Source of the DNA: Bradyrhizobium sp. AS23.2
GTDB taxonomy: Bacteria > Pseudomonadota > Alphaproteobacteria > Rhizobiales > Xanthobacteraceae
Reading direction: 5' to 3'
Assembly (NCBI RefSeq): GCF_001908185.1
Contig: NZ_LGHM01000153.1
Coordinates: 1-47,323 of the forward strand
DNA: 47,323 nt
The notes under the pieces are model-generated. The model was not told where the DNA came from. It saw only the letters and a list, made by a program, of their open reading frames with translations, and made no database searches. Below are positions 18,961 through 29,346 of the stretch, piece after piece (positions within the stretch are counted from its first letter, which is position 1; each line of letters starts with the position of its first letter). The translations under genes and the position numbers were made by a program.

Positions 18961-19572
18961 ATGTCCGTCCGTCGATTAGCACCGAAGGAAGTCCAGCCCG
19001 CGAGCTTCGCGTTCACGGAGGAGAACCTCGCGTTCGCCAAGCAGCAGATCGCGAAATATCCGGCCGGACGCCAGGCCTCCGCCGTCATTGCGATCCTCTG
19101 GCGCGCGCAGGAACAGCACGACGGCTGGGTCTCGGAAGCCGCGATCCGCGTCATCGCCGACATGCTCGACATGCCCTATATCCGCGTGCTTGAGGTCGCG
19201 ACCTTCTACACGATGTTCCAGCTCGCACCCGTGGGCAAGAAGGCCCACGTCCAGGTCTGCGGCACCACGCCGTGCCGCCTGCGCGGCGCCGAGGACCTGA
19301 TCCACGTTTGCGAGCACCGGATCCATCACGAGCCCTTCCATCTCTCCAAGGACGGCAACTTCAGCTGGGAAGAGGTGGAGTGCCTGGGCGCCTGCGTGAA
19401 CGCGCCGATGGTTCTGATCGGCAAGGACACCTATGAGGACCTGACCAAGGAAAGTTTTGGCAAGGTGCTTGACGGCTTTGCCTCCGGCAATCCGCCAAAG
19501 CCCGGTCCGCAGAACGGCCGCCAGTTCTCGGCGCCGATCACCGGACCGACCACGCTGAAGGAGAGCACCTGA
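18961..19572 (+). CDS. nuoE: NADH-quinone oxidoreductase subunit E
   Basis: This 203-residue thioredoxin-like subunit (24-kDa family) binds the 2Fe-2S cluster N1a through Cys100 and Cys105 (VQVCGTTPCRLRGA) and Cys141 and Cys145 (VECLGACVNAPM). The helical N-terminus (AKQQIAKYPAGRQASAV) is normal. A roughly 35-residue Pro/Thr-rich tail extends beyond the domain. It partners NuoF in the NADH-dehydrogenase module, but here a 66-residue membrane-protein gene separates the two; its ATG overlaps the nuoE stop. Confidence 0.97.
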   Translation: MSVRRLAPKEVQPASFAFTEENLAFAKQQIAKYPAGRQASAVIAILWRAQEQHDGWVSEAAIRVIADMLDMPYIRVLEVATFYTMFQLAPVGKKAHVQVCGTTPCRLRGAEDLIHVCEHRIHHEPFHLSKDGNFSWEEVECLGACVNAPMVLIGKDTYEDLTKESFGKVLDGFASGNPPKPGPQNGRQFSAPITGPTTLKEST

Positions 19573-19772
19573 TGCGTGATCTCCGCGCAACCGGAGGGAA
19601 CGAGGCCGTGAAGAAATGGGGCTTCGTCGCCATGCATGCCGCGGTCGCGGCGACCTTCATGTTCCTGCTGCAGCGTTTCATGATGAACGCTTCGCAGGAA
19701 TCCAGTCTGCTCTGGGCGCTGACCTTCGCCGTCTGTGCCGCCGGGCTTGCCTACAAGCAGGCCAACCGTTGA
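19572..19772 (+). CDS. Small two-helix membrane protein between nuoE and nuoF
   Basis: The 66-residue product begins at an ATG overlapping the nuoE TGA. A GTG at 19608 is an alternative start with a better ribosome site (GGAGG ten bases before it) and would give 54 residues. Two hydrophobic helices are seen: KKWGFVAMHAAVAATFMFLLQRF and SLLWALTFAVCAAGLAYKQ, with a short polar turn (MNASQES) between. It does not match any of the 14 core Nuo subunits or any accessory subunit that I can recognise. NuoF starts 15 bases after it. It may be a lineage-specific accessory or assembly protein; this is inference from location. Confidence 0.75.
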   Translation: MRDLRATGGNEAVKKWGFVAMHAAVAATFMFLLQRFMMNASQESSLLWALTFAVCAAGLAYKQANR

Positions 19773-19787
19773 TCGGAAAGCACTGAA

Positions 19788-21113
<1,326 letters not shown>

Positions 21114-21118
21114 GAGAA

Positions 21119-23194
21119 ATGACCAAGCTCATCATCGACGGCAAAGAGATCGATGTCCCGCCGGAGTACACGCTGCTCCAGGCGTGCGAAGCCGCGGGCG
21201 CCGAGATTCCGCGCTTCTGCTATCACGAGCGCCTGTCGATCGCCGGCAATTGCCGGATGTGCCTCGTCGAAGTGAAGGGCGGCCCGAAGCCGGTCGCGAG
21301 CTGCGCCTGGGGCGTGCGCGACTGCCGCCCGGGCCCCAAGGGCGAGCCGCCGGAGATCTCCACCCGCTCGCCGATGGTGAAGAAGGCGCGCGAAGGCGTG
21401 ATGGAGTTCCTGCTGATCAACCATCCGCTGGACTGCCCGATCTGCGACCAGGGCGGCGAGTGCGATCTGCAGGACCAGGCGATGGGCTACGGCGTCGACA
21501 CCAGCCGCTTCGCCGAGAACAAGCGCGCGGTCGAGGACAAGTATCTCGGCGCGCTGGTCAAGACCTCGATGAACCGCTGCATCCAGTGCACGCGCTGCGT
21601 CCGCTTCTCGGCGGAAGTCGCGGGCGCCCCCGAGATGGGCGCGACCGGCCGCGGCGAGGACATGGAGATCACGACCTATCTCGAGCACGCGCTGACGTCG
21701 GAATTGCAGGGCAATCTCGTCGATATCTGCCCGGTCGGTGCGCTGACCTCGAAGCCCTATGCTTTTGCGGCGCGCCCGTGGGAGCTCGGCAAGACCCAGT
21801 CGATCGACGTGATGGACGGCATCGGCTCGGCGATCCGCGTCGACACCCGCGGCCGCGAGGTGATGCGCGTGCTGCCGCGCATCAACGAGGCCGTGAACGA
21901 GGAGTGGATCTCCGACAAGACCCGCCACATCGTCGACGGCCTGCGCACCCAGCGCCTCGACCGGCCCTATATCCGTGAGGCCGGCAAGCTGCGTGCAGCG
22001 AGCTGGACGGAAGCTTTTGCAGCGATCGCCGCGAAGGCGGCGCGCACCGACGGCAAGCGCATCGGCGCGATCGCCGGCGATCTCGCCGGCGTCGAGGAGA
22101 TGTTCGCGCTGAAGGATCTGCTGGCGAAGTACGGCTCGAGCAATCTGGCGGTGCAGGGCGGCGACGCCTTCGATCCTGCGCTCGGCCGCGGCTCCTACAT
22201 CTTCAATCCGACGCTCGTCGGCGTCGAGCAGGCCGACGCGCTGCTCATCATCGGTGCCAATCCGCGCAAGGAGGCGGCCGTGTTCAACGCCCGCATCCGC
22301 AAGCGCTGGCGCGGCGGCGGCTTCAAGGTCGGCGTGATCGGCGCCAAGGCCGATCTGACCTACGACTATGACCATCTCGGTGCGGGCACCGAGACGCTCG
22401 GCGAGCTCGCGGCCGGCAAGCACTCCTTCATGGACGTGCTGAAGCACGCCAAACACCCGATCATCCTGGTCGGCGCGGGCGCGGCCTCGCGCCACGACGG
22501 CGCCGCCATTCTCGCAGCCGCCGCCAAGCTCGCGCTCGATGTCGGCGCGGTGAAGGACGGCTGGAACGGTTTTTCCGTGCTGCACGAGACCGCTTCGCGC
22601 GTCGGTGCGCTCGATATCGGCTTTGCGGCCGGTCAGGGGGGCCTGAACGCGGCGCAGATGACGACGTTCGGCACGCTGGACGTGCTGTTCCTGCTCGGCG
22701 CCGACGAGATCAAGGCGCCGGACGGCACCTTCGTCGTTTACATCGGCACCCACGGTGACCGCGGCGCGCACCGCGCCGACGTGATCCTGCCGGCTGCCGC
22801 CTACACCGAGAAGTCCGCGATCTACGTCAACACCGAAGGCCGCGTGCAGATGACCGGACGCGCCGCGTTCCCGCCGGGCGAGGCCCGCGAGGACTGGGCG
22901 ATCGTTCGTGCGCTGTCGGAGGCGCTCGGCAAGAAGCTCGGCTACGACTCGCTCGCGGCCCTGCGTCAGGCGATCTTCAAGGCCGTGCCGCATCTGATCC
23001 GTCTCGACCAGATCGAGGCCGGCTCGGCCGACCAGATCAAGAAGCTGGCGGGGAAGGGCGGCACGCCGGAGAAGGCGCCGTTCAAGCCGCTGGTCGAGGA
23101 CTTCTACCTGACCAACCCAATCGCGCGTGCGTCCGCCGTGATGGCGGAATGCTCGCGGCTTGCCTCCGGGCAGATGCTGACCGCAGCGGAGTGA
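21119..23194 (+). CDS. nuoG: NADH-quinone oxidoreductase subunit G
   Basis: This 691-residue 75-kDa-family subunit carries the chain of clusters between FMN and NuoI. Cys34, Cys45, Cys48 and Cys62 form the N-terminal 2Fe-2S site (PRFCYHERL, GNCRMCLVEV, ASCAWGV). The His/Cys site is in NHPLDCPICDQGGECDLQ, and CIQCTRCVRF with VDICPVGALTSKPYA forms the next cluster. The C-terminal half is the degenerate molybdopterin-oxidoreductase-like domain. Length is that of the alphaproteobacterial/mitochondrial type, without the longer C-terminal extension of E. coli NuoG. nuoH follows after 10 bases. Confidence 0.98.
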   Translation: MTKLIIDGKEIDVPPEYTLLQACEAAGAEIPRFCYHERLSIAGNCRMCLVEVKGGPKPVASCAWGVRDCRPGPKGEPPEISTRSPMVKKAREGVMEFLLINHPLDCPICDQGGECDLQDQAMGYGVDTSRFAENKRAVEDKYLGALVKTSMNRCIQCTRCVRFSAEVAGAPEMGATGRGEDMEITTYLEHALTSELQGNLVDICPVGALTSKPYAFAARPWELGKTQSIDVMDGIGSAIRVDTRGREVMRVLPRINEAVNEEWISDKTRHIVDGLRTQRLDRPYIREAGKLRAASWTEAFAAIAAKAARTDGKRIGAIAGDLAGVEEMFALKDLLAKYGSSNLAVQGGDAFDPALGRGSYIFNPTLVGVEQADALLIIGANPRKEAAVFNARIRKRWRGGGFKVGVIGAKADLTYDYDHLGAGTETLGELAAGKHSFMDVLKHAKHPIILVGAGAASRHDGAAILAAAAKLALDVGAVKDGWNGFSVLHETASRVGALDIGFAAGQGGLNAAQMTTFGTLDVLFLLGADEIKAPDGTFVVYIGTHGDRGAHRADVILPAAAYTEKSAIYVNTEGRVQMTGRAAFPPGEAREDWAIVRALSEALGKKLGYDSLAALRQAIFKAVPHLIRLDQIEAGSADQIKKLAGKGGTPEKAPFKPLVEDFYLTNPIARASAVMAECSRLASGQMLTAAE

Positions 23195-23204
23195 GCGTGA
23201 TCTG

Positions 23205-24272
23205 ATGGAATTCTTCGAAAGCGCATTCTGGACCGGTTTCCTCTGGCCGCTGATCATCATGGTCGCGGAGAGCGTCTTGGTGCTCGTCGTCCTCCTGGTC
23301 GCGATCGCCTACATCCTGCTCGCCGACCGCAAGATCTGGGCGGCGGTGCAGATCCGCCGCGGCCCGAACGTGGTCGGCCCATGGGGCCTGCTGCAGTCCT
23401 TCGCGGACCTGCTGAAGTTCGTGCTGAAGGAGCCGATCATTCCGTCCGGCTCCAACAAGGGCGTGTTCCTGCTCGCGCCGCTGGTGTCGTGCGTGCTCGC
23501 ACTCGCCGCCTGGGCGGTGATCCCGACCAATCTCGGCTGGGTGATCTCCGACATCAATGTCGGCATCCTGTTCATCTTCGCGATCTCGTCGCTGTCGATC
23601 TACGGCATCATCATGGCCGGCTGGTCGTCGAACTCGAAGTATCCGTTCCTGGCCGCGCTGCGCTCGGCGGCGCAGATGGTGTCCTATGAAGTCTCGATCG
23701 GCTTCGTCATCATCACGGTGCTGCTCTGCGCCGGCACGCTGAACCTCACGGCCGTGGTCGAGGCCCAGCATGCACGCGGCCTCGCCAGCCTGATCGGGCT
23801 GCCGCAGCTCACCATCCTGAACTGGTATGTGTGGCCGCTGTTCCCGATGTTCGTCGTCTTCTACGTCTCGTCGCTGGCGGAAACCAACCGTCCGCCCTTC
23901 GACCTCGTCGAAGCGGAATCCGAGCTCGTCGCCGGCTTCATGGTCGAATACGGCTCGACGCCGTACCTGCTGTTCATGCTCGGCGAATACGTTGCGATCG
24001 TCACGATGTGCGCGATGGCGACGATCCTGTTCCTCGGAGGCTGGCTGCCGCCGGTCGATCTGCCGCCCTTCAACTGGGTGCCGGGGATCATCTGGTTTTC
24101 GCTGAAGCTATTCTTCATGTTCTTCCTGTTCGCGATGGCGAAGGCGATCGTGCCGCGCTACCGCTACGATCAACTGATGCGCCTCGGCTGGAAGGTGTTC
24201 CTGCCGCTGTCGCTGGCGATGGTGATCGTGGTGGCCGGCGTGCTGCATTTCGCCGGCATCGCGCCGAAGTGA
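23205..24272 (+). CDS. nuoH: NADH-quinone oxidoreductase subunit H
   Basis: This 355-residue membrane subunit (ND1) contributes to the quinone site and the first proton path. Eight membrane segments are apparent. The family signatures ADRKIWAAVQIRRGPNVVGP and SLAETNRPPFDLVEAESELV are intact, including the acidic loop that contacts NuoB and NuoD, and GFMVEYGSTPYLLFMLGEY follows. It ends eight bases before the nuoI ATG. Confidence 0.98.
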   Translation: MEFFESAFWTGFLWPLIIMVAESVLVLVVLLVAIAYILLADRKIWAAVQIRRGPNVVGPWGLLQSFADLLKFVLKEPIIPSGSNKGVFLLAPLVSCVLALAAWAVIPTNLGWVISDINVGILFIFAISSLSIYGIIMAGWSSNSKYPFLAALRSAAQMVSYEVSIGFVIITVLLCAGTLNLTAVVEAQHARGLASLIGLPQLTILNWYVWPLFPMFVVFYVSSLAETNRPPFDLVEAESELVAGFMVEYGSTPYLLFMLGEYVAIVTMCAMATILFLGGWLPPVDLPPFNWVPGIIWFSLKLFFMFFLFAMAKAIVPRYRYDQLMRLGWKVFLPLSLAMVIVVAGVLHFAGIAPK

Positions 24273-24280
24273 GGGCCGTC

Positions 24281-24775
24281 ATGGGTATCAACATCAACGC
24301 CACTGCACGCTCGCTTCTGCTGTCGGAATTCGTCTCGGCGTTCTTCCTCGCCATGCGTTATTTCTTCCAGCCGAAGCCGACGCTGAACTATCCGTTCGAG
24401 AAGGGGCCGATCTCACCGCGCTTCCGCGGCGAGCACGCGCTGCGCCGCTATCCGAACGGCGAAGAGCGCTGCATCGCCTGCAAGCTGTGCGAGGCGATCT
24501 GCCCGGCGCAGGCCATCACCATCGAGGCCGGCCCGCGCCGCAACGACGGCACCCGCCGCACCGTGCGTTACGACATCGACATGGTGAAGTGCATCTATTG
24601 CGGCCTCTGCCAGGAGGCCTGTCCGGTCGACGCCATCGTCGAAGGTCCGAACTTCGAGTTCGCGACCGAGACCCGCGAGGAACTGTTCTATGACAAGGCC
24701 AAGCTGCTCGCCAACGGCGATCGCTGGGAACGCGAGATCGCGAAAGCGATCGAGCTCGACGCGCCGTACCGGTGA
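24281..24775 (+). CDS. nuoI: NADH-quinone oxidoreductase subunit I
   Basis: This 164-residue ferredoxin-like subunit (TYKY) carries clusters N6a and N6b. Two classic motifs are present: CIACKLCEAICP (Cys64, 67, 70, 74) and CIYCGLCQEACP (Cys104, 107, 110, 114). The amphipathic N-terminal helix (FVSAFFLAMRYFFQ) anchors it to the membrane. The ATG at 24281 gives the expected length. It passes electrons from NuoG to N2 in NuoB. nuoJ starts nine bases downstream. Confidence 0.98.
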   Translation: MGININATARSLLLSEFVSAFFLAMRYFFQPKPTLNYPFEKGPISPRFRGEHALRRYPNGEERCIACKLCEAICPAQAITIEAGPRRNDGTRRTVRYDIDMVKCIYCGLCQEACPVDAIVEGPNFEFATETREELFYDKAKLLANGDRWEREIAKAIELDAPYR

Positions 24776-24784
24776 GGTGAGGGC

Positions 24785-25423
24785 ATGATCCTTCCCGCGC
24801 TTTTCTTCTATCTGTTCGCCGGCATCTGCGTCGCCTCGGCGGTGATGGTGATTGTCTCGCGCAATCCCGTGCACTCCGTGCTGTACCTGATCCTGGCGTT
24901 CGTCAACGCCTCCGGCCTGTTCGTGCTGATGGGCGCCGAATTCCTGGCGATGATCCTGATCGTCGTGTATGTCGGCGCAGTCGCGGTGCTGTTCCTGTTC
25001 GTGATCATGATGCTCGACGTCGACTTCCTCGAGCTGCGCGAAGGCTTCATCGAGTACCTGCCGGTCGGCCTCGTGATCGGGGGCATCTTCCTGTTCGAGC
25101 TGCTGCTCACCGTCGGCTTCTGGGTCATCAACCCCGGCGTCGCCAAGACCATCACGGCGCCGATCCCGACCAATGTCAGCAACACCGAGGCGCTCGGGCT
25201 CGTGCTCTATACGAAGTACATCCACTACTTCCAGCTCGCCGGCATGGTGCTGCTGGTCGCCATGATCGGCGCCATCGTGCTGACGCTGCGGCACAAGGCG
25301 AGCGTGAAGCGGCAGGACATCAACGTTCAGAACGCACGCACGCCCGAAATGGCGATGGCGATGCGCAAGGTGGCGCCGGGGCAGGGGCTCTCGGATGCCG
25401 ATGCGGCGGAGTGGGTGAAATGA
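24785..25423 (+). CDS. nuoJ: NADH-quinone oxidoreductase subunit J
   Basis: This 212-residue membrane subunit (ND6) has five membrane helices. The third helix contains the conserved EFLAMILIVVYVGAVAVLFL, where the pi-bulge near YVGA belongs to the gating region between the quinone site and the antiporter modules. A cytoplasmic tail of about 40 residues (KASVKRQDINVQNA onward) is typical of alphaproteobacteria. Its stop overlaps the nuoK start as ATGA. Confidence 0.97.
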   Translation: MILPALFFYLFAGICVASAVMVIVSRNPVHSVLYLILAFVNASGLFVLMGAEFLAMILIVVYVGAVAVLFLFVIMMLDVDFLELREGFIEYLPVGLVIGGIFLFELLLTVGFWVINPGVAKTITAPIPTNVSNTEALGLVLYTKYIHYFQLAGMVLLVAMIGAIVLTLRHKASVKRQDINVQNARTPEMAMAMRKVAPGQGLSDADAAEWVK

Positions 25424-25728
25424 CGATCGGGATCGGACACTATCTTGCCGTCGGCGCGATCCTGTTCACGCTCGGGATTCTCGGTATCTTCCTGAACCGC
25501 AAGAACATCATCGTCATCCTGATGTCGATCGAGCTGATCCTGCTCTCGGTCAACATCAACCTCGTGGCGTTCTCGACCTTCCTCGGCGACATCGTCGGCC
25601 AGGTCTTCGCGCTGCTGGTGCTGACCGTTGCGGCCGCAGAAGCCGCAATCGGTCTCGCCATCCTGGTGGTCTATTTCCGCAACCGCGGCTCGATCGCGGT
25701 TGAGGACGTCAATCTGATGAAGGGCTGA
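25420..25728 (+). CDS. nuoK: NADH-quinone oxidoreductase subunit K
   Basis: This 102-residue membrane subunit (ND4L) has three helices. The ATG at 25420 overlaps the nuoJ stop; an upstream GTG at 25411 is less likely. The conserved Glu residues of the proton path are visible in ILMSIELILLSVNINLVAFS and VLTVAAAEAAIGLAILVVYF. nuoL begins eight bases later. Confidence 0.97.
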   Translation: MTIGIGHYLAVGAILFTLGILGIFLNRKNIIVILMSIELILLSVNINLVAFSTFLGDIVGQVFALLVLTVAAAEAAIGLAILVVYFRNRGSIAVEDVNLMKG

Positions 25729-25736
25729 GCTCAGTC

Positions 25737-27815
25737 ATGGTTCAGGCAATTGTATTTCTGCCTCTGCTGGGCGCCATTCTCGCCGGCCTGATCGCGATCG
25801 TCGGCGCACACGGCCGCAACCCCTCAGGCGACACGGTCGAGCATCACGACGACCACGGTCACGGCGATGCTCACGCCTCGGCCGCCCATGACGGCGATGG
25901 TCACGACGATCACGCTCATGACGACCACGGCCACGGCCCGGTCGAGCCGGCGGCGGCTGGCTCGCGCGGCGCCGAGCTGATCACCACCGCGCTCCTCTTC
26001 GTGTCGGCGGCGTTGTCCTGGATGACGCTGGTCGATGTCGGCTTCATGCACCACGATGCCCGGATCCAGGTCATGCCCTGGATATTCTCCGGCGACCTCC
26101 AGGTCTGGTGGGCGCTGCGGGTGGACACGCTCACCGCCGTGATGCTGGTTGTCGTGACGACCGTGTCCTCGCTCGTGCACCTCTATTCCATCGGTTACAT
26201 GGACGAGGACCCGTACCGGCCGCGTTTCTTCGGCTATCTCTCGCTGTTCACCTTCGCCATGCTGATGCTGGTGACTGCGGACAATTTGGTGCAGCTGTTC
26301 TTCGGCTGGGAAGGCGTGGGTCTGGCCAGCTACCTCCTGATCGGATTCTGGTACCAGAAGCCGTCGGCGAACGCGGCGGCGATCAAGGCTTTCGTGGTCA
26401 ACCGTGTCGGCGACTTCGGCTTCGCGCTCGGCATCTTCGCGATCTTCGCACTCGTCGGCTCGACCGATTTCGAGACGATCTTCCACGCCGCGCCCGGCCT
26501 CACCGGCAAGACCGTCAACTTCCTCGGCTGGCACGCCGACGCGCTGACACTGACCTGCCTCCTGTTGTTCATGGGCGCGATGGGCAAGTCGGCGCAGTTC
26601 CTGCTGCACACCTGGTTGCCGGACGCGATGGAAGGCCCGACCCCGGTCTCCGCGCTGATCCACGCCGCGACCATGGTGACCGCGGGCGTCTTCATGGTGG
26701 CGCGCCTGTCGCCGCTGTTCGAACTCGCCCCGACCGCCCAGGCCGTCGTGATGTTCTTCGGCGCCACCACCGCGTTCTTCGCCGCGACCGTCGGCCTCGT
26801 CCAGAACGACATCAAGCGCATCGTCGCGTACTCGACCTGTTCGCAGCTCGGCTACATGTTCGTCGCGATGGGAGCAGGGGCCTATTCGGTCGGCATGTTC
26901 CACCTGTTCACGCACGCCTTCTTCAAGGCGCTGTTGTTCTTGGGCTCCGGCTCGGTGATCTACGCGATGCACCACGAGCAGGACATCCGCAACATGGGCG
27001 GCCTCTGGCGCAAGATCCCCTACACCTACGTGGTGATGGTGGTCGGCACGCTGGCGCTGACCGGCTTCCCGCTTACCGCCGGCTATTTCTCCAAGGACGC
27101 GATCATCGAGTCCGCCTACGCCTCGCACAATCCGTTCGCGGTGTACGGCTTCCTGATGACGGTCGTCGCCGCCGGCCTGACCTCGTTCTACTCCTGGCGC
27201 CTGATCTTCAAGACCTTCCACGGCGAGCCGCATGACGAGCATCACTACGAGGCCGCGCATGAAGCGCCGCTCTGGATTCTGATCCCGATCGGCGTGCTCG
27301 CGGTCGGCTCGATCGTCGCGGGCTTCCCGTTCAAGGAGCTGTTCGCCGGTCACGGCGTCGAGGAGTTCTTCCGCGAGTCCGTGAAGATGAATCCGCACAT
27401 CATCGAGGAGATGCACCACATCCCCGAGACCATCGCCTTCCTGCCGACGGTGATGATGGTGCTGGGCTTCCTCGTGTCGTACCTGTTCTACATCCGCCGG
27501 CCTTACCTGCCGGTCGAGCTCGCGAAAACGCAGCCGATGCTGTACCAGTTCCTGCTCAACAAATGGTACTTCGACGAGCTCTACGACGTCATCTTCGTCC
27601 GCCCGGCGAAGTGGATTGGCTATCAGCTCTGGAAGAAGGGCGACGGCTTCATCATCGACGGCTTCGGGCCCGACGGCGTTTCCGCGCGCGTCCTGGACAT
27701 CACCCGCAATGTCGTGAAGATCCAGACCGGCTATCTCTATCACTATGCATTCGCCATGCTGATCGGCGCCGCTGGCCTGATCACCTGGTTCATGTTCGGC
27801 TTTGGAGGCCAGTAA
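25737..27815 (+). CDS. nuoL: NADH-quinone oxidoreductase subunit L, with a His/Asp-rich loop
   Basis: This 692-residue distal antiporter-like subunit (ND5) pumps protons and carries the long lateral helix. Core motifs include LVQLFFGWEGVGLASYLLIG (conserved Glu), the Lys-bearing MGKSAQFLLHTWLPDAMEGP and VGLVQNDIKRIVAYSTCSQLG. C-terminal helices and the lateral arm region follow residue 500. Between TM1 and TM2 (residues 36-66) lies an insertion with 11 His and 9 Asp that standard NuoL lacks. The stop is followed directly by the nuoM ATG with no gap. The rest is a complete, conserved NuoL. Confidence 0.98.
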   Translation: MVQAIVFLPLLGAILAGLIAIVGAHGRNPSGDTVEHHDDHGHGDAHASAAHDGDGHDDHAHDDHGHGPVEPAAAGSRGAELITTALLFVSAALSWMTLVDVGFMHHDARIQVMPWIFSGDLQVWWALRVDTLTAVMLVVVTTVSSLVHLYSIGYMDEDPYRPRFFGYLSLFTFAMLMLVTADNLVQLFFGWEGVGLASYLLIGFWYQKPSANAAAIKAFVVNRVGDFGFALGIFAIFALVGSTDFETIFHAAPGLTGKTVNFLGWHADALTLTCLLLFMGAMGKSAQFLLHTWLPDAMEGPTPVSALIHAATMVTAGVFMVARLSPLFELAPTAQAVVMFFGATTAFFAATVGLVQNDIKRIVAYSTCSQLGYMFVAMGAGAYSVGMFHLFTHAFFKALLFLGSGSVIYAMHHEQDIRNMGGLWRKIPYTYVVMVVGTLALTGFPLTAGYFSKDAIIESAYASHNPFAVYGFLMTVVAAGLTSFYSWRLIFKTFHGEPHDEHHYEAAHEAPLWILIPIGVLAVGSIVAGFPFKELFAGHGVEEFFRESVKMNPHIIEEMHHIPETIAFLPTVMMVLGFLVSYLFYIRRPYLPVELAKTQPMLYQFLLNKWYFDELYDVIFVRPAKWIGYQLWKKGDGFIIDGFGPDGVSARVLDITRNVVKIQTGYLYHYAFAMLIGAAGLITWFMFGFGGQ

Positions 27816-29324
27816 ATGACAACCTGGCCCATCCTTTCGGTCACGACGTTCCTGCCGCTGGTCGGCGCGCTGATCGTCTATCTCAGCCGCGGCGATGATG
27901 AGGCGGCCAAGCGCAATTCGCGCTGGATCGCGCTCTGGACCACGCTGATCACCTTCGCGGTGTCGGTGATCCTGGTCATGCGCTTCGATCCCACGGTCGC
28001 CGACTTCCAGTTCGTCGAGAAGGCGAACTGGCTCGCCACCGGCATCACCTATCACATGGGTGTGGACGGCATCTCGCTGCCCTTCGTGATCCTGACCACC
28101 GCCCTGATGCCGTTCTGCATCATCGCGAGCTGGACGGCGATCCAGAGCCGGGTGCGCGAGTACATGATGGCGTTCCTGATCCTGGAAACGCTGATGATCG
28201 GCACCTTCTCGGCGCTCGATCTCTTGCTGTTCTACCTGTTCTTCGAAGGCGGCCTGATACCGATGTTCCTGATCATCGGCGTCTGGGGCGGTCCGCGTCG
28301 GGTCTATGCGTCGTTCAAGTTCTTCCTCTACACGCTGCTCGGCTCGGTCCTGATGCTGCTCGCCATCATGGCGCTGTACTGGAACGGCGGCACCACCGAC
28401 ATCCCGACCCTGATGCACACCGCCGTGCCGCGGTCGTTGCAGACCTGGGCCTGGCTCGCCTTCTTCGCCTCCTTCGCGGTGAAGATGCCGATGTGGCCGG
28501 TGCACACCTGGCTGCCCGACGCGCACGTCGAGGCGCCGACGGCGGGCTCGGTGATCCTCGCCGCGATCCTGCTGAAGATGGGCGGCTACGGCTTCCTGCG
28601 CTTCTCGCTGCCGATGTTCCCGCTGGCCTCGCATGACTTCGCGCCGCTGATCTTCACGCTCTCGACCATCGCCATCATCTACACCTCGCTGGTGGCCCTG
28701 ATGCAGGAGGACATGAAGAAGCTGATCGCGTACTCCTCGGTCGCGCATATGGGCTTCGTCACCATGGGCATCTTCGCCGGCACCATGCAGGGCGTTGCCG
28801 GCGGCGTGTTCCAGATGATCTCGCACGGCATCGTCTCCGGCGCGCTGTTCCTCTGCGTCGGCGTCGTCTACGACCGCATGCACACCCGCGAGATCGCGGC
28901 CTATGGCGGCCTCGTCAACCGGATGCCGCTCTACGCGCTGACCTTCATGGTCTTCACCATGGCCAATGTCGGTCTGCCCGGCACGAGCGGTTTCGTCGGC
29001 GAGTTCATGACGCTGGTCGGCACCTTCAAGGTCTCGATCCCGACCGCGTTCTTCGCCTCCTTCGGCGTGATCCTGTCGGCCTGCTATGCGCTCTGGCTCT
29101 ATCGCAAGGTCGTGTTCGGGGCGCTGGTCAAGCCTTCGCTGATGAGCGTCAAGGATCTCACCTTGCGCGAATGCGTGACGCTGTTCCCGCTGATCGCGCT
29201 GACGATCCTGTTCGGCTTCTATCCGAAGCCGGTGCTCGACATGTCGGCCGCCTCGGTCCAGCAACTCGTCAACAATTACAACACCGCTGTGACGGCCGTG
29301 AAGGCCGCCGCACTGCTCCAGTGA
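27816..29324 (+). CDS. nuoM: NADH-quinone oxidoreductase subunit M
   Basis: This 502-residue antiporter-like membrane subunit (ND4) has 14 membrane helices. ETLMIGTFSALDLLLFYLFF precedes the conserved Glu in FEGGLIPMFLIIGVWGG. AVKMPMWPVHTWLPDAHVEA carries the central Lys, and LMQEDMKKLIAYSSVAHMG is the broken-helix region. It begins at the base after the nuoL stop, and 22 bases separate it from nuoN. All key ionisable residues that I checked are present. Confidence 0.98.
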   Translation: MTTWPILSVTTFLPLVGALIVYLSRGDDEAAKRNSRWIALWTTLITFAVSVILVMRFDPTVADFQFVEKANWLATGITYHMGVDGISLPFVILTTALMPFCIIASWTAIQSRVREYMMAFLILETLMIGTFSALDLLLFYLFFEGGLIPMFLIIGVWGGPRRVYASFKFFLYTLLGSVLMLLAIMALYWNGGTTDIPTLMHTAVPRSLQTWAWLAFFASFAVKMPMWPVHTWLPDAHVEAPTAGSVILAAILLKMGGYGFLRFSLPMFPLASHDFAPLIFTLSTIAIIYTSLVALMQEDMKKLIAYSSVAHMGFVTMGIFAGTMQGVAGGVFQMISHGIVSGALFLCVGVVYDRMHTREIAAYGGLVNRMPLYALTFMVFTMANVGLPGTSGFVGEFMTLVGTFKVSIPTAFFASFGVILSACYALWLYRKVVFGALVKPSLMSVKDLTLRECVTLFPLIALTILFGFYPKPVLDMSAASVQQLVNNYNTAVTAVKAAALLQ

Positions 29325-29346
29325 TCGGGCAGGTCAGGATATTGCC

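Noticed and set aside
25824..29264. 1146-codon minus-strand frame opposite nuoL and nuoM
   Set aside because: Antisense shadow of two well-identified genes; low-complexity Glu/His/Asp/Arg translation.
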